Assembly (NCBI GenBank): GCA_947387485.1
Contig: CANDNT010000024.1
Location: forward strand, 1 to 46,953
Source: Aquimarina rhabdastrellae
Lineage (GTDB): Bacteria > Bacteroidota > Bacteroidia > Flavobacteriales > Flavobacteriaceae
DNA: 46,953 nt
Direction: 5' to 3'
A model generated the notes under the pieces. The model was given only the letters and a program-made list of their open reading frames with translations. It ran no database searches and was not told the DNA's origin. The position numbers were made by a program, and so were the translations under genes. Of this stretch, positions 42,201 through 46,953 are shown piece after piece; position 1 is the first letter of the stretch; the number at the start of each line of letters is the position of its first letter.

Positions 42201-43913
42201 TTGTTGTAATTGAGCATATAAAAAACTTGATTGATTTTGAATAGCAGGCAATTCTAATTGTGCCCAGGAATCCGTTTTCAAATCATAAGTCACATTGTTA
42301 TTAGGAATATTTAAAGGATTATAACCATGGCGCAATAATGTTTCTGATCTTTCTTTTCCTTCTATTATCCATCCGGATTTGTCTAATCCATGATTTTGGT
42401 TAATCAAATTAGATTCTTGATTACTATTTGATATATTCTTTTTGCTCAAGTTTAGTTCTTGAGTAATATCATCAATTAAAGTATGATTCTCTTTATCCGA
42501 AGTTTGCATCTTTGTTGGATCTGCAATCATCATTATAATGTCTGTAACATTATCAGGGTTACTTTTTACAGATCTTGAAAGGAACACAGTAATATGTTCT
42601 GGCCTAAATTTGTTTTTGAATTGCAAATTTCCTTCATCATTAAAAATATTTTGTTCTCGCAAATAATCCAATGTTTTGTCTAATTCGAGGTCTGCATTTG
42701 ATGAAGGAGCCAATTTACAACCATAGGTACCTCCTAAACTTAGCGTTTCATGTCCTTCCTCTTTTAAAATTTTGAGAATCTCAACAATTGCAAACTCTAA
42801 TCCTCCCAAAGGCATTTCTTTTGGGTAGAATTCCAAATCCATTAAATACCCGTTCTCTTCTGATGATAACCTAGAAATAAGAATAACATTCTGAAGAACA
42901 TCATCAAGGTAGGTTAAAAAAAGTCTATGCTCAGCACTTAAATTGCCTGACAAAATTTCCTCTTTAACCATATAAATTAATGGATTAACCATTGTACGAG
43001 GAGCACACCATTCATCAATAATTTTGGCTATATTTTCATCTGTGTTTTGATCTGAACCATTTTGATATTCTTCGGTTCGGCACTTTCCTGTTCTTTCGAA
43101 TTTTGATACCTGATAACGTAAACGACGCATTTTACTTCCCTGAAGCGTAAAATCTTTTACATTTACTCTGGATAAAACACCAAACGGTGTAGCAGAAAAT
43201 GGAACTCCTCCAATCGTTTCGATTAGATCAACCGTGAAAAGATTAAGTTCAAAATTACGATCACTACAATATTGATATATCTCTTCTGTGATAACAGGTA
43301 AGTAATCTTTGGGTCCCGTATAGCTATATACTAATATGATGTCTTTGCATCTACTATAATTAAAATAACCTTTTTTTTCTGTACCTATAAAGAGATTTGG
43401 AGCTATATTTCTAGTTCCTCTTGAAGAAGAACCTTCGTTCTTATACTGGTTAAATAATTCTTTTACTAGTATCTCTAACTCAGGATTTTTATGAATTTCT
43501 TTTTCTAATATTAGAATAGGTGTTTTTTGTAAAGCGTCATTTAACTCGTTATTTTCTTTTTTAGAGATTGCTTTGACTGAATGTACTGATTCCTTTCTAG
43601 AAACTGTAATTGTATGGCTCTCTTTCTCTTCATTTACTTTCTTAAACTTCTTCCTTAATACCTCTTCATGCTTATCTACGAAATAATAACTCAAATCACC
43701 AATATTAAAGTTTTCAAAAAGTAGAGTTTTTGGTAAAGTTCCGAAATCTTCTTCCAACTTTTTGATAATCTGAAGAATACGAAATGAATCAATTCCTAAC
43801 TCTTGAAATGGAGTAGCCACACAATTATCTCCAATTGGTACTTGACTAAATTGAGATATAAGAGACTTAAGATAAGACTCTGCTGATTCTAATAGTATTT
43901 CTTTATCTATCAT
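33426..43913 (-). CDS. Trans-AT PKS with ACP-GNAT-like-PLP lyase block, then KS-DH-KR-ACP-KS-DH
   Basis: 3495 residues, ATG start. Order: ACP (GIDSF, Ser 43); GNAT-fold domain (about 175-465); PLP-dependent tryptophanase-like lyase (about 515-905, Lys 750); KS5 (Cys 1154); DH5 (His 1630); KR5 (about 2130-2360); ACP5 (GFDSI, Ser 2440); KS6 (Cys 2722); DH6 (His 3202, but Glu 3366 in place of Asp); C-terminal tail NISFDQLLKDVY. There is no AT. The protein begins with an ACP, so its first module's KS is on another polypeptide outside the window or on the left-edge protein. It is first after the NusG-like gene and directly precedes the AMT gene, whose product should act on the KS6-derived beta-keto intermediate. 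Confidence 0.97.
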   Translation of the reverse strand: MIDKEILLESAESYLKSLISQFSQVPIGDNCVATPFQELGIDSFRILQIIKKLEEDFGTLPKTLLFENFNIGDLSYYFVDKHEEVLRKKFKKVNEEKESHTITVSRKESVHSVKAISKKENNELNDALQKTPILILEKEIHKNPELEILVKELFNQYKNEGSSSRGTRNIAPNLFIGTEKKGYFNYSRCKDIILVYSYTGPKDYLPVITEEIYQYCSDRNFELNLFTVDLIETIGGVPFSATPFGVLSRVNVKDFTLQGSKMRRLRYQVSKFERTGKCRTEEYQNGSDQNTDENIAKIIDEWCAPRTMVNPLIYMVKEEILSGNLSAEHRLFLTYLDDVLQNVILISRLSSEENGYLMDLEFYPKEMPLGGLEFAIVEILKILKEEGHETLSLGGTYGCKLAPSSNADLELDKTLDYLREQNIFNDEGNLQFKNKFRPEHITVFLSRSVKSNPDNVTDIIMMIADPTKMQTSDKENHTLIDDITQELNLSKKNISNSNQESNLINQNHGLDKSGWIIEGKERSETLLRHGYNPLNIPNNNVTYDLKTDSWAQLELPAIQNQSSFLYAQLQQAVDLNEELKRIFPFSYFSLTTAGRTAERAFCKSWSKKGKVLQNLLFPTMIFNQIENEYTPIELPHPEVFKLDSTELYKGNLNWENLKTQVENDSSSIAFVFIETNNNAGGGTPVSLEHIKKVKTFLSEYKIPLVFDSTRIVENALFILENENEFTGKNVWDVIKEMTSYADAIIASLAKNFCVDKGGLIGTNDVKLYNKIQSFIQEESLGLDVIDKKIIALSLYNKNKIQTLVSKRLQSVQTIWKKLKQHGIPVVEPAVGHCILIDVKQITEFKSFDYSVASFISWLYLTTGIRAGAHNVGMQKDTEINDLVRLAIPVGLRTEEAQVIADKLVEAFKEKSNISEILPENNQPETFGNIHTNFKLKKYHNVSRKVVSTILNTDNGITDKQLNEINADLEKSEVEVGSDVKSTKLLQNRDIAIVGMAGRYPKAKNMDDFWSNLIQGRDCIEDIPDTRFGQRSQNKFSEKYRGGFIDDIDKFDSLFFNISPREAEYLDPQERLFLEVAWETIEDAGYYPETLVEENTPRNIGVYVGAVWTLYQVLGTEEKLKGNLVSPSSHLWGIANRVSYAFNLSGPSLPIDTACSSSLSALHLACEAIYRGECSGAIVGGVNLDVHQSKIDINKGGGALSEDGVCRTFGKGANGYVAGEGVGAVFIKPLDKAVNDGDNIYGVIKGTAINHGGKTSGFMVPSPKSQAKVIKEALKNAKVDARSIGYVEAHGTGTELGDPIEISGLTSAFEEYNVDKQECPIGSVKTNIGHLEAAAGIVGLHKVLLQMKYRKHVPSLHSSELNPFIDFKNSPFYVEQSVKEWKPKIIDGIQQPLRAGISSFGAGGANAHVIIEEYATPIEQQKDQTQKFEEYIFPLSARNENQLRETANRLFLFIQKDLLGEDRLSCKDIAHTLQIGRRSFDRRVVIIAKTKKELVQKLTLFVEGKKDNSILVGEVENNQNITRLLSRKEKEEFVKVLSQSGDLSKLAELWSVGFLADWQGIQALEKGVKISLPTYPFADKRHWISDMTESSNITMHSTTALHPLIDSNESTFEKQVFKKTFHDRDFFIYDHLVSEIPTLPGVAYLDFARKAGELAAGRKVQMIKNILWLSPLTVIDSNPREVFIELKPNGKSVNFEVFSLEKDNAKQVYSQGKLLYATQEELNAEAEYIDLEEIRTRCSKATHGKEAYPLFKSLGLDLGPSFQVLQDIFKNDEEILGELLIPDIRNNDFNEYLLHPSLVDGSFQAGMAAQLGEQSGEMFVPYSIGEVEILQPLKQKCFSYIQKVDDPGSKVSKVNVFIVDENGLILVKIRESIGVPLVSVHEKPDQIKEEEQYSKLYYSHEWEKSLLDQEKMLSNGSDPILLFGQDEKLQKIYKERYKKDEDIILIEPGDAYKKLENHSYKINPQNPADFKKLFDALNKDAIKKICFAWPINIELKEEDYNKDFIEKSFTNSIYSFLFLCQSLIEQKLDNVQLLYLYLGQINEVQPHHEAINGFVKTLQMEHPRLQCKILEVQQSKKSYDKILDVALTELHANISNSATVRYQEEERYTRKVKEFSLLQAKDSDTTNFGLKEKGVYIITGGAGGLGLIFAEYLATQCKARLVLTGRSKLSDDRKAKLDILTRKGAEVLYIPADVSIATDVENLINETKSKFGKINGIIHSAGVLRDSYIRNKTREEMEAVFAPKVYGTLNLDKLTKDEELDFFVTFSSLAAVGGNAGQCDYSFANHFMDSFAEKRKVLQEKGERSGVTLSLNWSLWADGGMKLDEQTEIFFKKNLGIKPLSIETGLEAFEKGLHTGKTQYVVLEGIQEKIERAWGINENQESESINSENSSNTENQIDQQADKELFTIVRNALSEIVMELLKVDPEDISYDKILLDLGFDSIGLTTYANRINELYELDITPVLFFEYPSLKEIAGFLSREHKNEVQRTHKVSGSDSSSQTSKEVSQPTKGKEQHRDSEKDIYSINKGWNISDLDSQSQISKVELSTENRFINQPIAIVGMSGVMPGSENLEKFWENLENEKNLITVIPEDRWNWEDYDGDPFTEKNKTNSKWGGFMSDIDKFDPSFFGISPREAEMMDPQQRIFLETVWKTIEDSGHKISDLSGTKTGLFVGVATRDYADSLVDNQIPLDGYTASGNSHSVLVNRVSFLLNLRGPSAPLDTACSSSLIAIHRAIESIHTGSSDMAIVGGVQLMLTPAAYVSFGMAGMLSGDGKCKTFDKNANGYVRGEGSGAIFLKPLDKAEADRDHIYAVIKATTENHGGKVTMLTAPNPVAQTDLLVEAYQKAHIDPSTVGYIECHGTGTSLGDPIEIQALNKTFSELYKKYNKTPAKIPHCGLSSVKTNIGHLETAAGIAGVLKVLLSLKHKKIPATLHFKELNPYINLKDSPLYIVDKTQDWETVKDNDNNPLPRRAGVSSFGFGGANSHIVLEEYIPKENHTEIQSDKPHIIVLSAKTEDQLKAYAQLLYNHIEKHNVNLVDLAFTLQVGRDEMEERLGLVINSREELKEKLSDYLSQKENIKDVFYSKVKKNSAAAVDTKEDIEFSEKQIDKYINDKNYSRLAEAWVVGGNIDWVQLYHEVDPRRISLPTYPFARERYWFNLADSEKSKSQGEFEKLHPLLHYNSSTLSQQCYTSVFSNKEIFVKDHKIQEQNVMPFTSYLEMAYAAVNNAMPELSENTSLEIQNTSWEHLLTIKDDKEVHISLYENKNNAVDFEIYSVEEEKEIIHCHGEVTVKENQTSTTMDIAQLKNHFASEPINSEEVYQVLERMDMGYGSSLKGIKNFYKGDDQILAELSFPETIEDYTLHPGLLENSLQLAISLLTDLNPQLNEPIIPVQLGALKLYSPCQKEMYAWVRYSKGSKPEDDIVNIDIDLTKVSGEVCIKIKSLIFNTTAHKQSIKESYKDFEMLINAIQNNNSNEVVYREIEDTNISFDQLLKDVY
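36474..40967 (-). other. Module KS5-DH5-KR5-ACP5
   Basis: Residues about 983-2480 of the 3495-aa PKS. KS5 is intact (Cys 1154, HGTGT, KTNIGH). DH5 has His 1630 in YDHLVSEIPTLPG, with Glu for the motif Gly, and HPSLVDGSFQ with its Asp, so it is probably active. KR5 is canonical (GGAGGLG, FSS, DYSFAN), with Asp in AGVLRDS suggesting B-type. ACP5 has GFDSI (Ser 2440). Expected product: alpha,beta-alkene. KS5 receives the chain straight after the lyase block, so it may accept a beta-sulfur-substituted intermediate. Confidence 0.85.
41199..43913 (-). other. ACP - GNAT-like domain - PLP lyase domain, resembling the leinamycin DUF-SH didomain
   Basis: Residues 1-905 of the 3495-aa PKS. The ACP is followed by a domain like the C-terminal GNAT-fold part of lysylphosphatidylglycerol synthases (DUF2156 type): FTLQGSKMRRLRYQVSKFER, then LSLGGTYG. 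Then comes a beta-eliminating lyase of the tryptophanase/tyrosine phenol-lyase family: NNNAGGGTPVSLEHI, FDSTRIVENALF with Asp 707 for the PLP ring nitrogen and Arg 710, SLAKNF with Lys 750, and DKGGLIG. In leinamycin LnmJ, a DUF followed by a PLP-dependent SH domain installs sulfur by cleaving a C-S bond of a cysteine-derived adduct. The same order here suggests sulfur introduction; that function is inference. Alternative: another amino-acid-derived elimination on the ACP. Confidence 0.72.
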
Positions 43914-44156
43914 TTTCTTTACAATTATTATGAAGAAGTATTTAATGATTCACGTTTGGTTGATTTTACAGCATCACACTTATTGAGCATTCAACAAAAC
44001 TCATTGATATTTCTAATAAAATTTAGTTCTATATATTCCTTAACATTCTATCTTTTATTCATTTTCAAATCATTCAAAACACAAAACAATTAGTTTATTA
44101 CACTAGTAAAATAACAGGTAAAATGTTTTATCATTTGGAAAGGAATAGGGTTAGTT
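43914..44156. other. 243-base leader between the NusG-like gene and the first PKS gene
   Basis: No ORF. I saw no clear terminator or TAnnTTTG promoter on the minus strand. If the NusG-like protein acts in cis on the PKS transcript, as UpxY and LoaP do, a recognition element could lie here or upstream of 44738. No strong hairpin is evident. Confidence 0.4.
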
Positions 44157-44738
44157 TTAAACTAAAGAATAAGAAGTATTTACTTTCTGTAAAATACTAG
44201 TACAAACATTAACAAACACTGCCTGGTTTATTTCATTAAGGTGAATTCCAAATCTAGTTTTACCTTTTTGTTCTATCAAAATCCCCTCGTGTCCTACTAA
44301 TGGGCCTTTAATAATTTTGACTCGTTCTCCTTCATAAAAAGTAGTTTCTACCGAAACTTCTTGTTCTAATAATAACATTTTTTTAATTGTTGCAATATCA
44401 TTTGGTGGAATGACTGAAGGTTTTTGCCCGCATCTAATAAATGTCGCTATTTTAGGAATTCTTGATATATCATAAATTTCATTAAGCCTAGTGTTGACAA
44501 AAATATAACTCGGAAAAAGTGGAGATTCTATAATTTTTTTCTGTCTATTTTTCCAAACTTTTAATGTTTTAGTTAATGGTAAAAAAGCATCATAATCTCT
44601 AGCCAAAAGATCCTTGTATACTACTTTTTCTGCTCGAGGTGAAGTATAAAAAATATACCAGTTTTTCTCATTCTTTTTTCTTTTTCTCTCCAGTATCACC
44701 CCTGGACAAATGTTTTGATTAAGTTTAGTTGTATTCAT
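44157..44738 (-). CDS. UpxY/LoaP-like NusG paralogue (specialised transcription antiterminator)
   Basis: 193 residues, ATG start. NGN domain (about 25-120): NWYIFYTSPRAEKVVYKDLL, FLPLTKTLKVWKNRQKK, SPLFPSYIFV, FIRCGQKPSVIPPNDI. KOW region (about 135-180): EGERVKIIKGPLVGHEGIL. It diverges from housekeeping NusG and matches the UpxY class, which sits first in long Bacteroidetes polysaccharide operons. Related paralogues (LoaP, TaA) serve long antibiotic operons. As the first gene of an operon of more than 44 kb, it probably binds RNA polymerase and keeps it transcribing to the distal PKS genes. There is a 243-base gap to the first PKS gene. Confidence 0.9.
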   Translation of the reverse strand: MNTTKLNQNICPGVILERKRKKNEKNWYIFYTSPRAEKVVYKDLLARDYDAFLPLTKTLKVWKNRQKKIIESPLFPSYIFVNTRLNEIYDISRIPKIATFIRCGQKPSVIPPNDIATIKKMLLLEQEVSVETTFYEGERVKIIKGPLVGHEGILIEQKGKTRFGIHLNEINQAVFVNVCTSILQKVNTSYSLV

Positions 44739-44820
44739 TTATTTTGGTTAGTGTTTTAAAAGTTGATAAATATCCTTAATCCATAGTCTTAATTAAATAA
44801 TATAATTTTTAGACAAGTGG

Positions 44821-44887
44821 TCTTAGATATTAATATTTTACAATTGGGCATAATTGTTGCTAGTCAATTAGCATTTTCTAATTAACC
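44821..44887. repeat. Leader repeat unit 1 with internal dyad
   Basis: Begins TCTTAGATAT, carries AATTGGGCATAA, and ends with AGTCAATTAG, six bases, CTAATTAACC. The two arms can pair in 8 of 10 positions. Nearest copy to the NusG-like gene. Confidence 0.65.
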
Positions 44888-45005
44888 GAATTCATGTTAA
44901 TTCAAAAAATCAGATTAGTTTTGGCTTATTCATTTGTTAAGCCAGCATTAAAAAAACGATAAATATTCGCTCTATGATCATCTAAAAAATTAAGAAGTAA
45001 ACTGA

Positions 45006-45086
45006 TCTTAGGTTTTTGATTGGGAATATTTATACTTTAAAATTGGGCATAACCATATCTGGTCAATTAGTTTTTCTCCAATCAAC
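45006..45086. repeat. Leader repeat unit 2 with internal dyad
   Basis: Begins TCTTAGGTTT, carries AATTGGGCATAA, then GGTCAATTAG, a short loop and CCAATCAAC. The GGTCAATTAG motif lies 199 bases from the equivalent in unit 1. The dyad is the weakest of the three. Confidence 0.65.
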
Positions 45087-45214
45087 TGTTTTTCAATACT
45101 TATAAATCTATTTAGGTTTTATCCGCAGTCATTATTTAAAGTTAGGTTTTAAGAGTTAATAATTGTTTTTAAGCCATTAAGATTATTTACAAGGGATATT
45201 TGTATATAGATTAA

Positions 45215-45295
45215 TCTTAGGTTTGCAATTATAAATACATCTTTTGCTATTGGACATGCTCTGAGTTGGTCAATTAGCATATACCAATTAACTAA
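45215..45295. repeat. Leader repeat unit 3 with internal dyad
   Basis: Begins TCTTAGGTTT, carries TATTGGACATG, then GGTCAATTAG, a six-base loop and CCAATTAACT. It lies 207 bases from unit 2. A further lone GGTCAGTTAG is at 45383-45392. Confidence 0.65.
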
Positions 45296-45915
45296 TTTTA
45301 ATTATTAATAAAGGGACTAACGGTAATATTAGGGGGGTATTATTATAAAGATCCGAATAGCTTCGAAAATACGCCAAAGGTTGGTCAGTTAGCAACAAAA
45401 TGCTTTTGACCTCATTTCAACTTAAAAAATTTCTTACTCTCAAATTAAAGAAATAAGAAAATATTTGTAAAACTTAACCTTGCTCATTTACAACGTTTGT
45501 TTCACCAGTAAAATTATAATGACTTTTTATATATACTCTTAAAATTATGTTAATTTTATTTTAGAATCAATCCAATTATCGAATGACTAAATCCTTAAGA
45601 AAAGTAACTCATTATTTATTTGTAATCCCAATAAATACTGGGTATAATCATATAAATTATGATTATATAAAAAAACCGATTGACTTATTTGTTACAAAAT
45701 CTTTAAGATAATATCAATCCTATTATTCCTTACTTAAAAAAGGTAAAAACACTATATTTATCGAGTAAGATCACTTCAATATAGTACGGTTATCAATTAT
45801 TCTTTTTTTATAAAAAGTGAACATCCTAAAACTTTTATTAAAATTAAATGCAAAAAGCATTACAATTATTAACTTTATCATAATAATTAATCTTTCCTAT
45901 AGTGTATTTATAAGA

Positions 45916-45957
45916 GTTGTGCAAACTGCAAAATAGCAGTAAATTGAAGTAATAACA
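45916..45957 (+). repeat. IS982 left-end repeat, copy A
   Basis: A 42-base direct repeat starting GTTGTGCAAACT and containing AAATAGCAGTAAATTGAAGT, matching 46841-46882 at 37 of 42 positions. The similarity extends left over the CCxxxxGTGxATTT region. It is the leader of the decayed transposase. Confidence 0.8.
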
Positions 45958-45967
45958 TAACAATTAA

Positions 45968-46700
45968 AGACACGTAACTTAAATGTATTTTTGAGATAAT
46001 TTTAAAAGTATTAAAAATAGGGCTACAATCAAGTTATTTAAGACAAATACGTATACCTAAACTTTCTCGACAAAAAGCTCATAACTGTAAAATTTACTGC
46101 AGAATATATAGGTACTAATAGCCAATATCAATTCTTTAGAATATTACCTAAATCTATTTTGTCCTTAATAGAGCATAGCGTATATAAAGGAAGCGTAAGT
46201 TATTACTTTTATAGTTGATAATATTCCTTTAGAAACAAGTAAACTCTCAACAAGTTTTCACTCAATCTTTTACAAATAACATAGCTATAGTGCTTCTTAA
46301 AAAGTTATTGTGCTTCACAAAAGCAACATATTCTGATTATAAATTACATGTCGTATGCTCAATTAAAGGTGTGGTTATTAGTCTTGCATTAATACATGAT
46401 GTTCATTATTTGAAAGATATTATGGTTCAAAATGAATAACTGTACTTTAACTGCTTACAAAAGATATTTATCAGCTCAAATAGCTGCTTAGTCTATTAAA
46501 ATATTAAATTAGATACCCTAATGAGAAACAATCAAGAGAGAATATTGAAACATTATTCTCTCTACTATATAATCTGTTTATGATACGACGCAATTATGCT
46601 AATCTTTTGATTGATTCAAAACTATAATTATACCTAAAATCACTGTTTTGACTCTTGCTCATTATCTAAACTATTTTATCCTCAAAAGAAATTCGAATAA
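45968..46700 (+). pseudogene. IS982-family transposase remnant
   Basis: Translating the plus strand in shifting frames gives ordered fragments of an IS982 transposase: IRIPKLS near 46050; FTAEYIGTNSQYQFFRILPK and IEHSVYKGS (46087-46197); DYKLHVVCSIKGV (46336-46374); IHDVHYLKDI (46391-46425); CTLTAYKRYLSAQ (46441-46480); IKLDTLMRNNQ (46503-46535); FKTIIIPKITVLTLAHYLNYF (to about 46680). Several frameshifts and stops interrupt it, so it is not functional. Confidence 0.85.
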
Positions 46701-46840
46701 TATTTAAGCTAATTTATCTTTAAATATATTACGAATTTTATAAATATTATTTCTTCTTCTAAATCTCCTTAGCTTTTGGATAAGATTAAGAATAATGAGA
46801 TAAATTTTATATAAATTAACCCGTGGTGCATTTGAAGAAA

Positions 46841-46882
46841 GTTGTGCAAACTACTAAATAGCAGTAAATTGAAGTGACGACA
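46841..46882 (+). repeat. IS982 left-end repeat, copy B
   Basis: Second copy of the 42-base repeat, preceded by ACCCGTGGTGCATTTG (46819-46834), a likely terminal repeat of the next element. It leads directly into the transposase start at 46894. Confidence 0.8.
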
Positions 46883-46893
46883 CTTTAATTTAT

Positions 46894-46953
46894 ATGCACA
46901 ACTTTAGCGCAAATTTCGAGAAAATAATGGGTGTTTTGAAAAAATTGGAGGTA
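46894..46953 (+). CDS. Start of a second IS982-family transposase (cut by the window edge)
   Basis: Only 20 codons are visible, from ATG 46894: MHNFSANFEKIMG, then VLKKLEV. The decayed copy has a corresponding diverged stretch after its own left-end repeat (about 45968-46020), which supports both as copies of one family. The reading frame is open to the edge, so this copy could be intact and active. Confidence 0.6.
   Translation, partial: MHNFSANFEKIMGVLKKLEV

Larger units (their letters stand above)
44739..45895. other. Gene-free regulatory region upstream of the operon
   Basis: About 1.16 kb, very AT-rich, without a convincing ORF on either strand. It holds three diverged repeats (listed separately), a fourth partial copy at 45383-45392, a 10-base dyad TATAATCATA/TATGATTATA at 45643-45667, and a run of G at 45332-45337. 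The promoter of the NusG-PKS operon should be here, but I found no good TAnnTTTG box upstream of 44738. Confidence 0.6.
45896..46830 (+). mobile_element. Decayed IS982-family insertion sequence
   Basis: It contains an IS982-type transposase pseudogene, and its left end (about 45896-45957) is similar to the sequence at 46819-46882. The exact right end is not clear: no matching inverted copy of the ACCCGTGGTGCATTTG-type end was found. It lies upstream of the PKS operon and is oriented away from it. Confidence 0.7.

Noticed and set aside
41199..42371. Reading the PLP domain as a glutamate-1-semialdehyde type aminotransferase
   Set aside because: Its motifs (AGGGTPVSL, DSTRIVENALF, SLAKNF) match the tryptophanase/tyrosine phenol-lyase family. 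The class III aminotransferase is the separate protein at 31641-33410.
44821..45392. CRISPR array
   Set aside because: Repeats are diverged, about 70-80 bases long and spaced about 200 bases apart, with no short identical repeats and no cas genes.
45643..45667. 10-base dyad TATAATCATA/TATGATTATA as an intrinsic terminator
   Set aside because: The stem is entirely A/T except for one G-C pair, and it is followed by A-rich sequence on the plus strand and by CCC on the minus strand, so it has no T-run in either reading direction.
46841..46902. GTTGTGCA...TGCACAAC palindrome, resembling an integron attC site
   Set aside because: The GTTRRRY/RYYYAAC core boxes do not match, and the region is explained by the left end and start of an IS982-type transposase.

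Overview
The window is an AT-rich stretch that looks like a marine or soil Bacteroidetes genome, most likely a flavobacterium. The signs are low GC, no Shine-Dalgarno sequences, some GTG/TTG starts, a LolA-like/RND pair, a UpxY-type NusG paralogue and IS982-type insertion sequences. Nearly all of it (1-44738) is one minus-strand gene cluster for a trans-acyltransferase (trans-AT) polyketide. The seven KS domains on the minus strand (the eighth is cut by the left edge) have no AT domain beside them, but most keep the post-KS YPFAxxRYW-type linker.

In transcription order (right to left): a UpxY/LoaP-like NusG paralogue (44157-44738). A 3495-aa PKS, ACP-GNAT-like domain-tryptophanase-like PLP lyase-KS-DH-KR-ACP-KS-DH. 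A free-standing class III aminotransferase. The chain-terminating protein, ACP-non-elongating KS-ACP-thioesterase. A five-gene block of non-PKS genes (RND exporter, DUF4386 membrane protein, LolA-like periplasmic protein, GMC oxidoreductase, START-domain protein). A 6172-aa PKS, LnmK-like loading domain-ACP-KS-three crotonase domains-ACP-KS-KR-ACP-KS-DH(dead)-KR-cMT-ACP-KS-DH. The start of another PKS (KR-ACP-KS...), which runs off the left edge.

Gene order is not biosynthetic order. The inferred line begins on the 6172-aa protein, continues through the protein at the left edge and perhaps others outside the window, and ends on the 3495-aa protein, the aminotransferase and the TE protein. Three hallmarks of leinamycin-family chemistry occur together: a LnmK-type acyltransferase/decarboxylase, beta-branching crotonases with a Trp-flagged ACP, and an ACP-(GNAT-like)-PLP C-S lyase-like block resembling the DUF-SH didomain of LnmJ. 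The chain appears to end as a beta-amino acyl thioester. A sulfur-containing, beta-branched, beta-amino polyketide from a Bacteroidetes is the main hypothesis of this report.

Upstream of the operon (44739-45895) is a gene-free region with three diverged tandem repeats of about 200-bp period, each with a dyad. The right end (about 45896-46953) holds a decayed IS982-family element followed by the start of a second, apparently intact copy. These probably mark the upstream edge of the cluster.
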